From assembly GCF_030704535.1 (NCBI RefSeq), contig NC_081815.1:6334501-6398500 (forward strand): a stretch of 64,000 bases of DNA. Direction: 5' to 3'. How positions within the stretch are numbered: the stretch's first letter is position 1; each line of letters starts with the position of its first letter. This document shows positions 37,440 through 49,565 of the stretch, in pieces. The stretch is from Vitis vinifera. Its lineage: Eukaryota > Streptophyta > Magnoliopsida > Vitales > Vitaceae. Both the position numbers and the translations under genes were made by a program. The notes below the pieces were generated by a model. The model did no database searches. It was not told where the DNA came from and was given only the letters and a program-made list of their open reading frames with translations.

Positions 37440-38587
37440 GTTCAGACCCTCTTCAACTTCTTCTTCTTCTTTCTTGTTCTGTGTTTGGTTGATGATTATT
37501 TCATTTGAATCTTATGGAGGTAGTGGGACAAACGTACATGTACATATCATCTCATAAATTTGGCACTATTTTAAAGGGGTGAAAATACCAAGTATTATTT
37601 GTTTATTGTGTGGTTTGGCTTCTTATTACACTCCCTAAGGTTCATGGACCATGGCCCATGGCCCGTGATATTGAATTTTTGGTCCAAATTGACCCTTTTG
37701 TTACTCAAATATACATTTGGGGTACCTCTTAAAACTTGAAATAATTGATCAGAATTGCCCTTATTTTTATGTCTACTTATTTTGTTTTTTTTTTTTCTCG
37801 TTTTGAATTAGTTTGAAATTATATCTAGAAAATATAACGTGTTATTTGTTTTTTTAATTTTTTTTAAATAATTTGCTTTCATCAGATAATTTATTTATTT
37901 ATTTTATCTATTTATTACTTATTTCCTTTTTTTATTGAATTGAAAAAATTAAAACATTTAAATTTTTTTAAAATACTAAAAATAAATTATCATAACATAA
38001 ATAAACTTGATTATTTTCATTTTTAATACTTAATAAAAATAAAATATTAAAAATAAACAAATTAATACTTAATACTATTAAATACTATTTAATTTTTAAT
38101 TTTATTTAAAATTAAGTAAAAAATAAAACCTCACATTACTTATTACATTTCTTAATCTATAATTTCTAAACTATATAGGAGCCTTTTTAAAATAAGTTTT
38201 CAAATTAATTTCAAGAAATCCTAATATAACTTATATGATGGCAAAGACTGAATTTCAAGATAAATATGGTCAAATAATAATTTTGTTACATTATTTTTGG
38301 AACAAAAATAAGAATAACGAGAAATAGTATGCCTAAACCATACTTAAGTGAGAAGTCTATAACTATACTTATCGAACGTCCCAGATTTTCGATCATGGGA
38401 CACGGCTAGAGAATCTGTGACAAGCATTGTAGATGATAGACATGATGTTCCACACAATAAAAGCCCATGGAAGGATATGAGGAGTATAAACACAAGGCCA
38501 CGAGGCAAAGGAGATAAAAACTGAAGAAACAGGCCAAAAAAACAATATTAACTGTTATAGGCTTGAGAAAGCACAGAGGCCACTCCC
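37440..38587. other. Divergent intergenic region between methyltransferase B and CRR6
   Basis: Head-to-head spacer of 1.15 kb containing a long AT-rich tract (37760-38170). It must hold the promoters of both flanking genes, each predicted to encode a plastid protein. No convincing TATA box was recognised on either side. Confidence 0.5.
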
Positions 38588-39764
38588 ATGGCTACCATCA
38601 AGCCATTACTTCCACTTTCTCCTTCCCCTTCCTTGAAGCATGCCATTCCCTCTCCCTCTCCATGGATTTTCTGCAAACCCACCTTTGATTCCACGGTTTC
38701 TCTTTCCATGTCACACTTGAATCGCCTTCCACGACTAGTCGCTGTCTCTGTGGCCTTCAACCCTTCTGGGAATTTTGACCTCTCTATATATGACGATGAA
38801 GATGGTATGAACTTCTTTTCATTAATCATGAAATATTTTTATGGGTCCTCAATCTCTCTTATGGGATTGCTTTGTGATGCAATTTTTTGTAGCTGTCTGC
38901 TCATGAATTTTTCATTCGCTTAGAACTTGAATAGATAAGTACAGCAGAGTAGTTGGAATTGAGCTGGGCTGAGTTTGGAAATGATTCTTGGATATTATCC
39001 TAAAATTTTCCAGATTGACAAATTTTGACTGGCAGATTCAACTAAAGTTTCCCCGCCAATGCCTCCCACAGAAGGTCGGATTGAAGTTGTTATTGATAAT
39101 GATGTTATTCGCCGTCTTGACTTGTCCCCATTCCACACTGCAACTGGAATTACTTCACCTTCATCTGGTGAGCATCATGTTGAGAAACTGAAGGAGTAAA
39201 TGGTTCTTAAATTATTGGACCTAGACTGATTAAATTTTCCTGGTAATGTTGTTGTAGCTGAACCAAAGGAGTTTCTTGAACGTACAATTGGGTTTACCAT
39301 TAACTATACAAGAGAAGATCCACATGATCCTCGAGAACTATCGGAGTTCCCTGACATTCGACTCTGGTTTGTGAGGCTTGATGCTACTTATCCATGGCTA
39401 CCTGTAGTGTTGGATTGGCGAGCTGGAGAGCTTGCTCGTTATACAGCCATGTTGGTTCCTCACCAGGTATTAAATGTGTGTGTACGAGGGAGAGAGGGAG
39501 AGGGATAGGGAGAAGTTGAGATTTAATGGTCTAATTTCTAAAATTTTCTGTTGGCAGATGAATATGAGGATGGGGGTTGTCTTTAATCCAGAGGCACTGG
39601 AGCTGTTCATAATGAAGAAGGTTTTTGTTGTTTACTCTTGGTTGAAGCAACATAAAATTCCAAAGCCTAGATTGAAGACAAGTGACATGGCCCGGATGCT
39701 TGGTTTTGGGATTGGAGATGAATTGTTCGACTTGATTGATCAACACCCACTTGCTCCATCATAA
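38588..39764 (+). CDS. CRR6: CRR6-like chloroplast NDH assembly factor (four exons)
   Basis: Exons 38588-38804, 39036-39167, 39258-39466 and 39558-39764 join in phase to 254 residues, close to the length I recall for Arabidopsis CRR6. Residues 1-60 are rich in Ser, Pro and Lys/Arg, as expected of a chloroplast transit peptide. The mature part contains the conserved blocks of the Crr6/DUF1817 family shared with cyanobacteria: IEVVIDNDVIRRLDLSP, FLERTIGFTINY, DIRLWFVRLDATYPWLPVVL, DWRAGELARYTAMLVPHQ, FNPEALELFIMKKVFVV and DMARMLGFGI. CRR6 is a stromal factor needed to assemble subcomplex A of the chloroplast NADH dehydrogenase-like complex (cyclic electron flow). No catalytic motif is present. 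The name rests on remembered family features and should be confirmed by alignment. It is convergent with the RING gene (568 bases between stops). Confidence 0.8.
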
Positions 39765-40331
39765 CCAAGACCTCCAAGATTTTCAAATGAAGTCCATAAT
39801 TCATCACAAAATGTCACTTCTGTGCCCAATGGCTGTAAATCAATATTAAGGAGATGCTGCAAGGAAGCATCGGAAGTTCAGCAGAGCATATAGATTCCAG
39901 TTTGAAAGGTAGATGTGTTTACTCCATATTTTTGTAATCAAGTTCTGTCCTTACAAACAAATGCTAGAATGCTCATATCAAATCTGTTTCAATCACTTTC
40001 TGGCATGCTCTTGATTGTTTTTATTTTATTTTTTCCATTGCAGTTGTCTGTCTTAATAACTTTTACAACCAAAACTATACATTTGATAAGAAACTTTCAA
40101 ACTGGAACAGCAGAAGGAAGAGGGTGATTAGGCTTTAATATCAGAGAAGTTTCCCTGTTCAAATATCAACATACAGGATTTGTTCTGTACATATTGCCAT
40201 ACAAATTCAAGACCCTGGGAAAGAGAATCCCTAGTAGATAAAGAAAAATGAAATTAGGGGAGAGCTATAAATTCCTTACCAGACGTAAATTCCCTCATGA
40301 GGGAAAGAAAGTTTTGAGTTAGAGTACATAT
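39765..40331. other. Convergent spacer between CRR6 and the RING-H2 gene
   Basis: It contains the 3' untranslated regions of both genes. No other feature was seen. Confidence 0.5.
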
Positions 40332-42833
40332 TTACAGACTATGAATCTGTGGGAGTACAAGCCCTGTTGTAGATAAACCAGTAGATTTGCATATTGGGCA
40401 GAGATTTTTGCTTCTTAGCCACTGTTGAATACAAGCACTATGGAAGCTATGGTCACAATCCAGTACTCCCAATTCATCGTCTTCCACATAGTCCTCCTGC
40501 CAAAGAGCCAAAATAACCATGTCATCCACTTATGTTTCCATTGTGGAAAGAACTGAGAGAATGACTCTTCCATTCTTTTTTCTTTGTTTGAGTGAACAAA
40601 GAGAATGGTAGAAGACCTGGCAGATGCTGCAACATTCTTTACTAGCATTCTCTTCTCCAAATAAAAAGTATTTAGTATGTTTGAGGGATTCCAGAACTTC
40701 TTCCTCAGACAAACCAGTATTGGCATACCCCATATGATCTTCCAGGGCCAGGAGCTCCTGATGTATGCAAAGAGACAGAAATGTAAACAAACAGTGAGTG
40801 ATAAGTACATAACTTGTAGAAAGTATGACTGATATGAGGTACCTCATAGGACATGTTATCCACATCAAGCCTCATGTCTCTGTAACGGTCATGCATCTCT
40901 GTTGTATAAAATAGTGGTAATTGGCTAAATTCTTGAATATCCTGTTCATGTAGTGAGTGATTAGTTTCAATTAGATCACAATTGATAAAACATCATCTTG
41001 AAATAATGAATTTCAAAATACTATTACAAGAATCATGCCAATTTTTTTTTCTTCCTTTAGTTCTATGTAGTAAAAAAGACAGATCCAGCAATTCAAACGT
41101 TTTTCACAAATAGGCAGCACAAAGGTAGAACTTTTAGAAATCTGAAATTTCTGCTCTTCCCATAAGAAAATCTTGAATACCGTGGCAGAATTTCTCGATT
41201 GCACTCAATGTATAACAATGACATGTAGGTCTGGCTGCCTAATTCCCTGCATCAGCAGCAACTAGATATTTATGGTTATGCCAGTTTAAGACTTGAAGAC
41301 TCTCTAGCATCACTCTCTATGTAGCAAAACCCTTGTTTACATAAGAAATTTTTTAGTCTCTTTCCATTGACAGAGGTCTATTTGTGGAAGTCCTTTAAAA
41401 AAAAGAATACTAGGTGGAAGAAGAAATTTTTAGAAGAAAAGTAGAAATTCTGCATAAATGAAAGTTTGGGAGGTTTTGGTCATTTAGCAGTCACTAAGTT
41501 GTGAGGAAGGTAGTCTTTGCACTCTAAAAGATTCAATAAAGTTCCAATTTGAGTACACAAAGTTGGAAGGCTTCCAACCTTGTGGTGAATAGGGTTTTTG
41601 ACCCATTTAACTAAACTCGTGAAACACTGATTTTTTTCCAGAGAATATTTTCAAAGGCTGGACCTATGTCAGAGGAACTATATCAGTACAACCAAGTTGG
41701 CCAAAACCAATTTGCAGTCATCTGTCTGGACACCTAACTTTTGTTGAAAAGAAAATAGAAGGAAAGGGCTACTTGTTAGGCTGTGTTACAGCATGTATAT
41801 CCTGACTTAGTTTCTATCACAAATTAGGGAGAAAAGAAAAGGGAAACAAACCTCGGATACAAGCCTGAAGTTCACCTCATTGCCTGATGTTAGAATCATT
41901 AACGACATGGAACCATCTAACAACCTATCAGCCAGCCTATGCATATATAAAGCTGATTCCAGAAGTTGCCTCCTCATATGCTCCATGTCACTCCCATTCC
42001 GCAACTCAATATTGTGTGAGGATGTAGAAGCAGGGCTCAGTTGAGATGTGGAATTTCCACCCCCAGAGGCAGGCAAAAAAGATCTTTGTATAACATTAGG
42101 TATCCCACGAGGAATTTGAGAAAGAGAAATATGGCGAAGAAGAATGGAACTGAGAAATGGAGTGTTGCAAGTTCCAGAACCAGAAAAGATGCTTTCAATA
42201 TGCTGAAGTATCCATGACAAGGTGAGACTTGAAGTTTCAGAAATGGCTCTGGCTATACAACCTGCATTGCCCACTGAGAGTGGAAGAGGGCTCCTTCTAG
42301 AAACTACTGATCTTGTTGATGACTGATTTGCAATCGAACTAGACATTACGCTAGATCTTTCAGGGTGCTGAACTTGCTCGCAATCTGTCAGATAAACCGA
42401 AAAAAAGTTTCCCTTGTTTGAAAATTGGCTGATTGGTTTCGAAGTTTGATCTAATATCAGCTGATCAAACTCGGGTGATCTCCAAGAAGAAGCTGAACAT
42501 GTCTGCAGAATGGTAGTGTTACTTAGAATCAGCTGTTAAAACCGAAACCTGAAGAATGACTTCCAATTGCTGTTACCATGATTTCAAATCGCTTATAGAC
42601 ATTCAATTTTCAATGCCTGAAATATGGCAACTGGAAGGCACTCCTCTTTAAAAATGCTAAAAGAAACTCACAGGTTCAGACATGGAATTTCCTTGAGCCC
42701 TATTGGATTCAGAAATGGCTAGCAATCCAAAACCACCCTTCCTTTGAGAGGAATTCTGGGTTCCTTCCAAAAGCTGATTACTAGATGCACCTCCAAAGTT
42801 TATCCTTCTACTTGATTCACAGTCTTCCCCCAT
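40332..42833 (-). CDS. RING-H2 E3 ubiquitin ligase, HIP1/RHG1A-like (five coding exons)
   Basis: Exons 42833-42672, 42502-41852, 40941-40843, 40757-40617 and 40496-40332 join in phase to 405 residues. The C-terminal RING is complete: CSIC, then 14 residues, CDHSFHSAC, ten residues, CPIC (C3H2C3 order). It follows the acidic helical block YRDMRLDVDNMSYEELLALE and GLSEEEVLESLKHTKY that typifies plant HIP1/MBR/RHG1A-like ligases. The N-terminal 270 residues are Ser-rich and low-complexity (SSRRINFGGASSNQLLEG, SSSIANQSSTRSV), as in the family. The protein would transfer ubiquitin from an E2 to unknown targets. The start is uncertain. The first exon is open upstream of 42833 to an acceptor at 42878, so a longer N-terminus or a 5' noncoding exon (possible donor at 43145) is plausible. 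Confidence 0.82.
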
Positions 42834-42877
42834 GTGACAAGCTTGGATTCCTGATGTTTTCTTCACTTCTTTGAGTT

Positions 42878-44050
42878 CTACACATAACAAGAAATGTTAT
42901 ACATTGCAAGAAAAATCTGTAAAAGAAAAAGGGCTGCTTGTTTGATTGCTACTTTTATTTCTTCCTATCGATCACAATAGGTCATCCACAGCTACCATTT
43001 ACTAAATCAAATGTAGGCTAATTCCAGACCGATACAATTGGAAAAATCTGAAAAATGGTTCGGTGAACGGATATTCAAAATATCAGTAAGTAAACGGCCA
43101 AAAAGGCGATAGAAATTCCATAACCGGCCAAAAAGGTTGCTTACATTGTTCTCTGTGATGAATTTTCTTGAAGAGAAGTCAGAGAACAAATTTAGTGCAT
43201 TATCACACAGACGAACATGCATAGAAAAATATATGTATCTTCTGAACAGGAGAGGGAGCCGTGAATCAGATAATAAAAAAAAGGAGGGAAATCGAATTGG
43301 ATATGGTGTGCGGTTTGGCGGTTATAGTGGCGCGGGTATTGCAACTGTAATTTAAAAACCATTGGAAACTGTTCCTTTCTACTTTCTGCCACAAACGGAA
43401 CAATGGGCTTGATCATAAAGAAGTTCAAAAAATCAAACCCACAAATTTTTGTAGACCCATTTCCTTTTTTGGGCCCATCACTACATCGGGCCACCCTTTT
43501 AGGGTATTTAATTTTATGGGGCTCGCTCAAAATCTCAAAATTGTGAGAAGAGGTCATTTGAAAAAAGAAAAGATAAATAAATAAAGTTGATTTACATGGA
43601 TATCTAACAAGGGACAGTGCCGTACTGAGCTCACATTCGATCCACGGACCAGCCTCCAAAATGACTCGTATCTTCTTTCTCTTTGTTCCCCATTTTAGAT
43701 TTTCTACCGAGCAGCAAGAGACTACCTGAATTTGTGGCTGAAATTTATACACAAATACAGGGAAAGAAGTTGATTGGTTGCATTCAAAACCTGTTGGGAA
43801 AGCTTGTCTAGATGTCCTCGGACGAGACTACCTTATACACGCCTTGTTCGCTGGCCTAACGTAGCCTTCTCCATTTTTGTTGCCCCACCAGCCGTCCACA
43901 AGCATGATAAATGATCTATATTTCTACTATTATATGTACATAATGAACAAAACTTTTAGCATTAGCTTAGGCTTTAAGAAATTCCATTTTCCATTTCTTC
44001 CATCTAATTAGTGTTGCTGCAGTTGCTTCGTCTTAAATTGGCTTGTTCCA
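42878..44050. other. 5' flank of the RING-H2 gene, no separate gene supported
   Basis: A possible noncoding first exon of the RING gene ends at 43145 (AAT/GTAAGC on the minus strand). The 186-codon minus frame (43192-43752) has low-complexity content and no family resemblance, so I do not accept it as a gene. Confidence 0.45.
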
Positions 44051-44054
44051 TTTT

Positions 44055-44366
44055 GCTATGTTTGGTTCCCGGAAAGTACAAAGGAAAGAAAAAAAATGTT
44101 AAGGAAAATGATTTTCTCATGTTTGGTTGTCCTATGAAAAATATCAAAGAAAATCAAATATAATTAAAACTAATTAAAAACTTATGTATTTTTAAATTAT
44201 TTAATCTTTATATTGATGAGTTAAAATAAATAAAATGAGTTTGAAGTAACAAAAAAAATAATTTATCAACTTTTAATCTATTTTTTTATTTTCCTTCACT
44301 TTTTCTTTCCTTTTACTTTTCCTTTATATTTTCTTTCCCTCAAATTTTTCGGGAACCAAACATAGC
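44055..44366. mobile_element. MITE with GCTATGTTTGGTTCCCG inverted ends
   Basis: The left end GCTATGTTTGGTTCCCGGAAA and the right end, read in reverse complement (GCTATGTTTGGTTCCCGAAAA), match over about 20 bases. The 312-bp interior is AT-rich and has no coding capacity. A related, more decayed interior appears at about 47735-48010. Such ends are typical of plant hAT- or Harbinger-derived miniature elements. No convincing target duplication was seen. Confidence 0.7.
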
Positions 44367-47300
44367 CACCACTTCTCTTCTCTTACTGGTATATATATGT
44401 ATATACACACACACCATGCATCATCATCCTTAGTTTTGAAGGGTGTATAGTGGACAAAAGCCTAGGTAAAAACCGAAGTAGATCTCACTGGTCCCCATTA
44501 ATTGAATTTGGAGCTATGCATCACGTTGGAGCTTGCCCTAGTTATCACTCAAAAGATCCATTCCTGTCAAAAATGGTCGGGTGTTTTCAATCAGCTGCGT
44601 CATTGTCATGGTGATATATATATGATTTCATGTACTACTTCTCAGTTTCACAATTTTGCTACCATTACCATTCAATAATCAATCAGAAATGAAACAATAT
44701 TTCAAGAAGCTAGCTGCTTTATGGGTTCTTCCATAATGAAGAAATAATTTCATCAGTCAAGAAGAAAGGAAGAAAGAAAAAGACCCATCTACTTATTTAG
44801 GCGTGATTTCATTTCATTAATGCTGAAGAATTTTGGAAAAACTTATGCATGCTTTACAAGAAAAACGTAACTCTTTCTGCATTAGTACTAGCATAATTCT
44901 CAGTCAGGGGCACATACAACTGTTGACCCACGATCAAGCTTGTGTCAAGACAATGGAGTGAATACTCGGTGGAAATGGCTGAACACCCAATGGAGTCTTG
45001 TCGCACACATGTCTGTATGTCGCGGCCGGGGTCACGTCCCATCAAATGGATCGATCAGATCACAGTCAATGGAAAGTTTGCCGGACACACTGCCTAAACA
45101 CTAAGATTTGTGAAGGATGGGTGGACACATGATGAGGAGGTAGGGCGGGGCTCACCCCCATGTGATAGTGTACTCAAAATCATGTGAAGGGTTTCATCAC
45201 AAGGTATGGGAAGACATAGAAGGGAACAAGAAAGGGATATGGAGGGTTGTCATTTTTCCATAGAGACTGATGCAAATGAAATTATGTGCAGCTTCACTGT
45301 TTAGGAAATGAAATGACTTGGAACATTTGTGGAAGACAAGTTCACAAAAAGTCTAGTAATGATCACTGGTGTTGGTGCATGCATGATTCAAAATTTTGTT
45401 TGTTTTTGTGAAGAAGATGGGTTCCTACCCCGGGTTGACTCTTGTGTTAATGTTAGATGTCGATGGGACCCTTACCCATTCATACTACTACCTAATAATT
45501 TGTTCATACTTAAGAAGATTTAGATGATTCAAACAATGAGTTTTATCAAGAGAAAATGTTGTCGAAAAAAAATACGTGGAAGCCAAATCACTTTCCTTGA
45601 AGAAAATTCGCCCCATGATCCTAGCTACCAATCTCATATTCAACGATTTGGTACTCAACACCTAACTACTAATAAGTCAAGAATTTTCATCTTGAATCTT
45701 CTAGGGGGTCACTCTTTTCCATGATTCTGACTTGTACCAAAAAAAATGTGTATAGTGTCTTTTCCCTTTGGAGAACAATTTTCATGAAACACATTTGGTG
45801 GTATTGTATCCCCAGAACAACACTATGGCATTGAATGGACATGTACGTGACTGAGTTAGTAATTTTCTTTGCCTAACTTAGCATTTAATGGTGCACGAAA
45901 TGTTTCTTACGATCATGCAGCCCTGACCCAGCTCAATTAATTTTTATGTTGGCCTGTCACAATTTTAATTCATGTATGACATGGTTCGATCCAAAGTTTT
46001 CAATCTTCCTTTATGACCCATATCAGCAAGTCAGACGGAATTGCCACCCAATTGGAGGATTTTCGATTCTCGCTCACCAAACACCCAAAAAAATAAAAAT
46101 AAAAAGATTATTTTACTTCTTGATTTATATATATAACAAAGTTGTGTAATTACTAATTAGTAGAATGCAAGAATTGAAGGAAAGGCCGCCTGTCAACCCA
46201 ACAGGCAATTTATCCCTTTGATGGGCATTTATTACATTGGTTTTTATTTGTATTCAGGTTGGAAGTGAATGCAACAAAACTAACTTCATAACTTTTTTTG
46301 ATGGCTTGGACTTATGAAGATCCAGTTGCTAGACAGAAGGGCCCCCAACCACACATCCAAGGAGACCTCCCCATTACTTCTGCATAAATGCCATCCTCTT
46401 CTATTGCATAACTGGTAACCGTATTTAATTCAACTTCATTTCCCCAGAAAATAAAAATTGGATGCATGATTGGCAGCCAAGAAAATGTACCCCAACCCTT
46501 CCACCCCTAACTTTATTGTCATATAATAACACTCTTATTTCTGAATCAAAATGGCAGCTAGCTAGCTTTCAACTTAACTGGCTTGTTTACTGACGACCAG
46601 ACAATCGTTCACAAAACATGATCCAGAATGAAAATTATAGTTATGGGGTCTGTGGTCCATGATCTCCTCCAGCGAATCCCAAAAACATGCTATGTCTCTT
46701 TGTCGGCCGATTTTTTCTTACCCCAATTCTTTATTGAATCCGTCTTTGATCGATCGAAGCGAAATAGTTTTTGTTAATCCCATGATTCCTAACACCTTGT
46801 CCCTAACGAAAAAGAATTAATAACGAGATTCACATTTCCATAATGGGACAATGGGATTGTGTTGTGATGCTTCATGAATACAGGGAAGTAGTGATCAGAG
46901 AATAATGTTCCTGACATCAATTTTCTTAGTGGAATCCAGAGAGCTCCTCACGTAAACTTATAGCTTTGTACGTATCGTATGCCAATCAGGCGCATTGTTC
47001 CTCGTCGATCTTCTTCCAACGTTTAAAAATATGTGGAGAATGTTGTTGAGGTGACGTCCATTTTTTATTTTTGCCATGTTTATATGTTCAAGGAAAGTCA
47101 AACGATGACTGACAAGGCCGCCTCACTTTCCTCGAAAGCATATGACGGACGATATTTATCTTCATATTTTTAAAATTTTAAGATAATATTAAAGTAGATA
47201 ATTCTGGAAATAATTTGACAATTACTCAGAATATTTAAAATAATTTTAAAAAAAATTGTAAATTTATTTAAGAAGATAAATAAATTAAAGGAATAAGAGC

Positions 47301-47425
47301 AGTGATTCTTCTGTGAATAATAGAAATTAAAAAAATCGGCCATCTGACACAGTGCGACAGGGTCACCACGGGGATGTTTTCCTGCTAACTAAAGCGCGGA
47401 CACGCCTTGTGAAGTGACGGTGCTC

Positions 47426-47634
47426 ACGTGGCTAACATTTTTTTCCCACGTCATACACTTGATGTGGACGTCCACGTGGAGTTGCCTTCCGCTGCTCTGC
47501 CCGCTGCTACTACAGACAAGATTGCACACGTCAGCTAACGGTTATCTGAAGAGTAACTCAAATTCTCAACGTCCTCTGTCGCCGTTACGTTTACTGCTAT
47601 CGTCGAATAAGGACATAATGTCTGCGGCTAACGT
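47426..47634. promoter_or_regulatory. Dense cluster of ACGT-core (bZIP-type) elements
   Basis: ACGT occurs at 47426, 47448, 47468, 47474, 47528, 47569, 47587 and 47631. Several are in ABRE- or G-box-like contexts (CACGTGGC, CCACGTGGA, AACGTGGCAG). The segment is GC-richer than its flanks. It lies about 1.9 kb upstream of the peptide gene start and could be a distal element of that gene. That role is inferred. Confidence 0.45.
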
Positions 47635-49363
47635 GGCAGAATCTAATTCACCCAATCTCATTAAATGACACAACCGTTTCTGCACTTTTATCAATTGTAT
47701 ACTATAATTTAACTGTGTCACTCGCATACAACAAAACATTGTAAGTGAAATGGTTTTTTTTTTTTTAACAATTTTAAAAAATTTTAAAAATATTTTTTAT
47801 GGTTAATTTTATTATAAACAAATTAAAATTAATTAAAAATTTATATCTTCTCAAATTATTTAATATTTAAAATAAAATTTAAATAATATATAAAAAATAA
47901 CTTAACGATTTTAAACCTTTCTTTTTTTCTCTTTTTTTTCTTTTTTCATATTTTCTTTCTTTTTATTTTATTTATTCACATTTTCCTTGATAAAGTGTTT
48001 TAATTTGTACAATAATATGCTCTCATTGTGGGGCAATCAATCAAAGAGTTCTTATTTTATATCAATTTGCCCTATGAAGTAATTATTTTTGAAGGAAAAA
48101 CCATCTTGTCCCACATCTTGTTATTTTGTCACACTACCAATTGGAATTAACACTATGAATAATGTTGGTGTTCCATCTCTTTCCAAAATCCGGCCAACCA
48201 TTCAATCTATAGGGGTATAGTCCCAAGCCCATTTTGAGCCAAGTGATTTAACCATTGAGAACAAAAGAATGGCTGATTAGCCAAAAAAAATAAAAATATA
48301 TGGGCCATTCAAGTGATGTACCTGACCAATCAAAGGGTTGACCCAACGATTAGACAATCCAACCATGACAACCTCTTTCATGTGATCCACAAAACATCAC
48401 ACTAATGATAAAAAAGTTGGGTTGAATATAATAAATAGGGTATAGAAATTTAAATTTTCAAGATAATCAATTCATGACAACCTCTTTCATATAATCCACA
48501 AAAAATCCGGGTCTAGAAATGTACTTTTTTTAAGATAATCCAAATTCTATTTATTTGTATATTTATATACTAATTTTATTCATTTATACTCTTATTTAAC
48601 GACTTAAATCATATAATATATATTCAATAATTCAAATCTTTTATTCGGTATCATCCGATGGTTTAGCATATTCTTAAAAGTTGTGTGTAGGTTTGTAACA
48701 ATCAACATTGCAGCTACCCTAATCCCTCATTAGGGAAATTGCCCCAAAATGAAGTCAACTTTTTCACACTTACCCTTTCTTGTTTCCAGTTCTTCATTTG
48801 TACTGATTCAACTACACCATCCTTTCATTTATTGAAAAGACAGATTTGTCCCCCACCTACAACATTATGCAATTACCACACTTTTTGCCTCTCCTTCTTT
48901 CCATATTGTTGTTTCATGTACCAGACATGATTTTTAATTTTTTCCAAAAATAAAAATATTTACAGTACATGCTTTTGTCAAAGGTGGAGTGGGCCTTCTA
49001 TTAGTGTTTGATGCAGTTTTTCCTATTCTTGTTTTGGATTGAAAAAAATAATGCAAAAGCTACATTATCCATGAAAATAAGCTAGAAATTGATTTAGTAA
49101 TTTTTGATAAAAGGTCTTGTCTTATTCACTTTTTACACTTTCAATCCAAAAAGAAAAAGGGAGGTTGTAAATCATTTTTGTTGTTGAATTTGGATTTTAC
49201 CCATGTGATCAGTCATTTCCTCACTCTGGGTTGACAAACACATCTGCAAATTTTTATGAGAAAACATGAGAAGAAGGTGGAAGAAAATTTTAAAAAAAAA
49301 ATATGAGAAACCATTATGAAGTCCATGTTCCAGAGTTTAATGCATGTGGACCCCAAGGCTGAG

Positions 49364-49370
49364 TATATAT
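49364..49370 (+). promoter_or_regulatory. TATA box of the RGF/GOLVEN-like gene
   Basis: GAGTATATATTTAAG, about 200 bases upstream of the ATG at 49566. A start near 49400 would give a leader of about 165 bases without an upstream ATG. Confidence 0.6.
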
Positions 49371-49565
49371 TTAAGTAAGCATTCCCCACGCTGTAGACCA
49401 TTCACAGAGCTTTGCTTTACATACATCTAAGCTCTTGAAGAGAAAGAAACAGAAATCCAAGGAAAATCTTCACCTCCTGTTTCTGGCCTTTAGGAGTACC
49501 AAATCTGTCATCCTTTCCGCTCTCTTACTCCAAATACCTCTTTATCTTCACAAGCTTTTCTCCAA

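Larger units (their letters stand above)
44370..49565. other. Intergenic region upstream of the peptide gene
   Basis: No supported gene. It contains a short GC-richer segment at 44850-45160 with a 63-codon minus frame of unknown character, an ACGT-rich segment at 47405-47640 (listed separately), and an AT/CT-rich block at about 47735-48010 that resembles the interior of the MITE at 44055. The last 200 bases form the core promoter and leader of the peptide gene. Confidence 0.5.

Noticed and set aside
43192-43752. 186-codon open frame on the minus strand upstream of the RING gene
   Set aside because: Low-complexity, no recognisable domain, crosses likely promoter DNA, and has no splice partners with coding content.
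44854-45045. 63-codon minus frame with several cysteines (TCVRQDSIGCSA, LHCLDTSLIVGQQLYVPL)
   Set aside because: Briefly resembled a LysM or Cys-rich secreted fragment, but the Cys spacing does not fit, there is no signal peptide, and the first codon is not ATG. Insufficient support.
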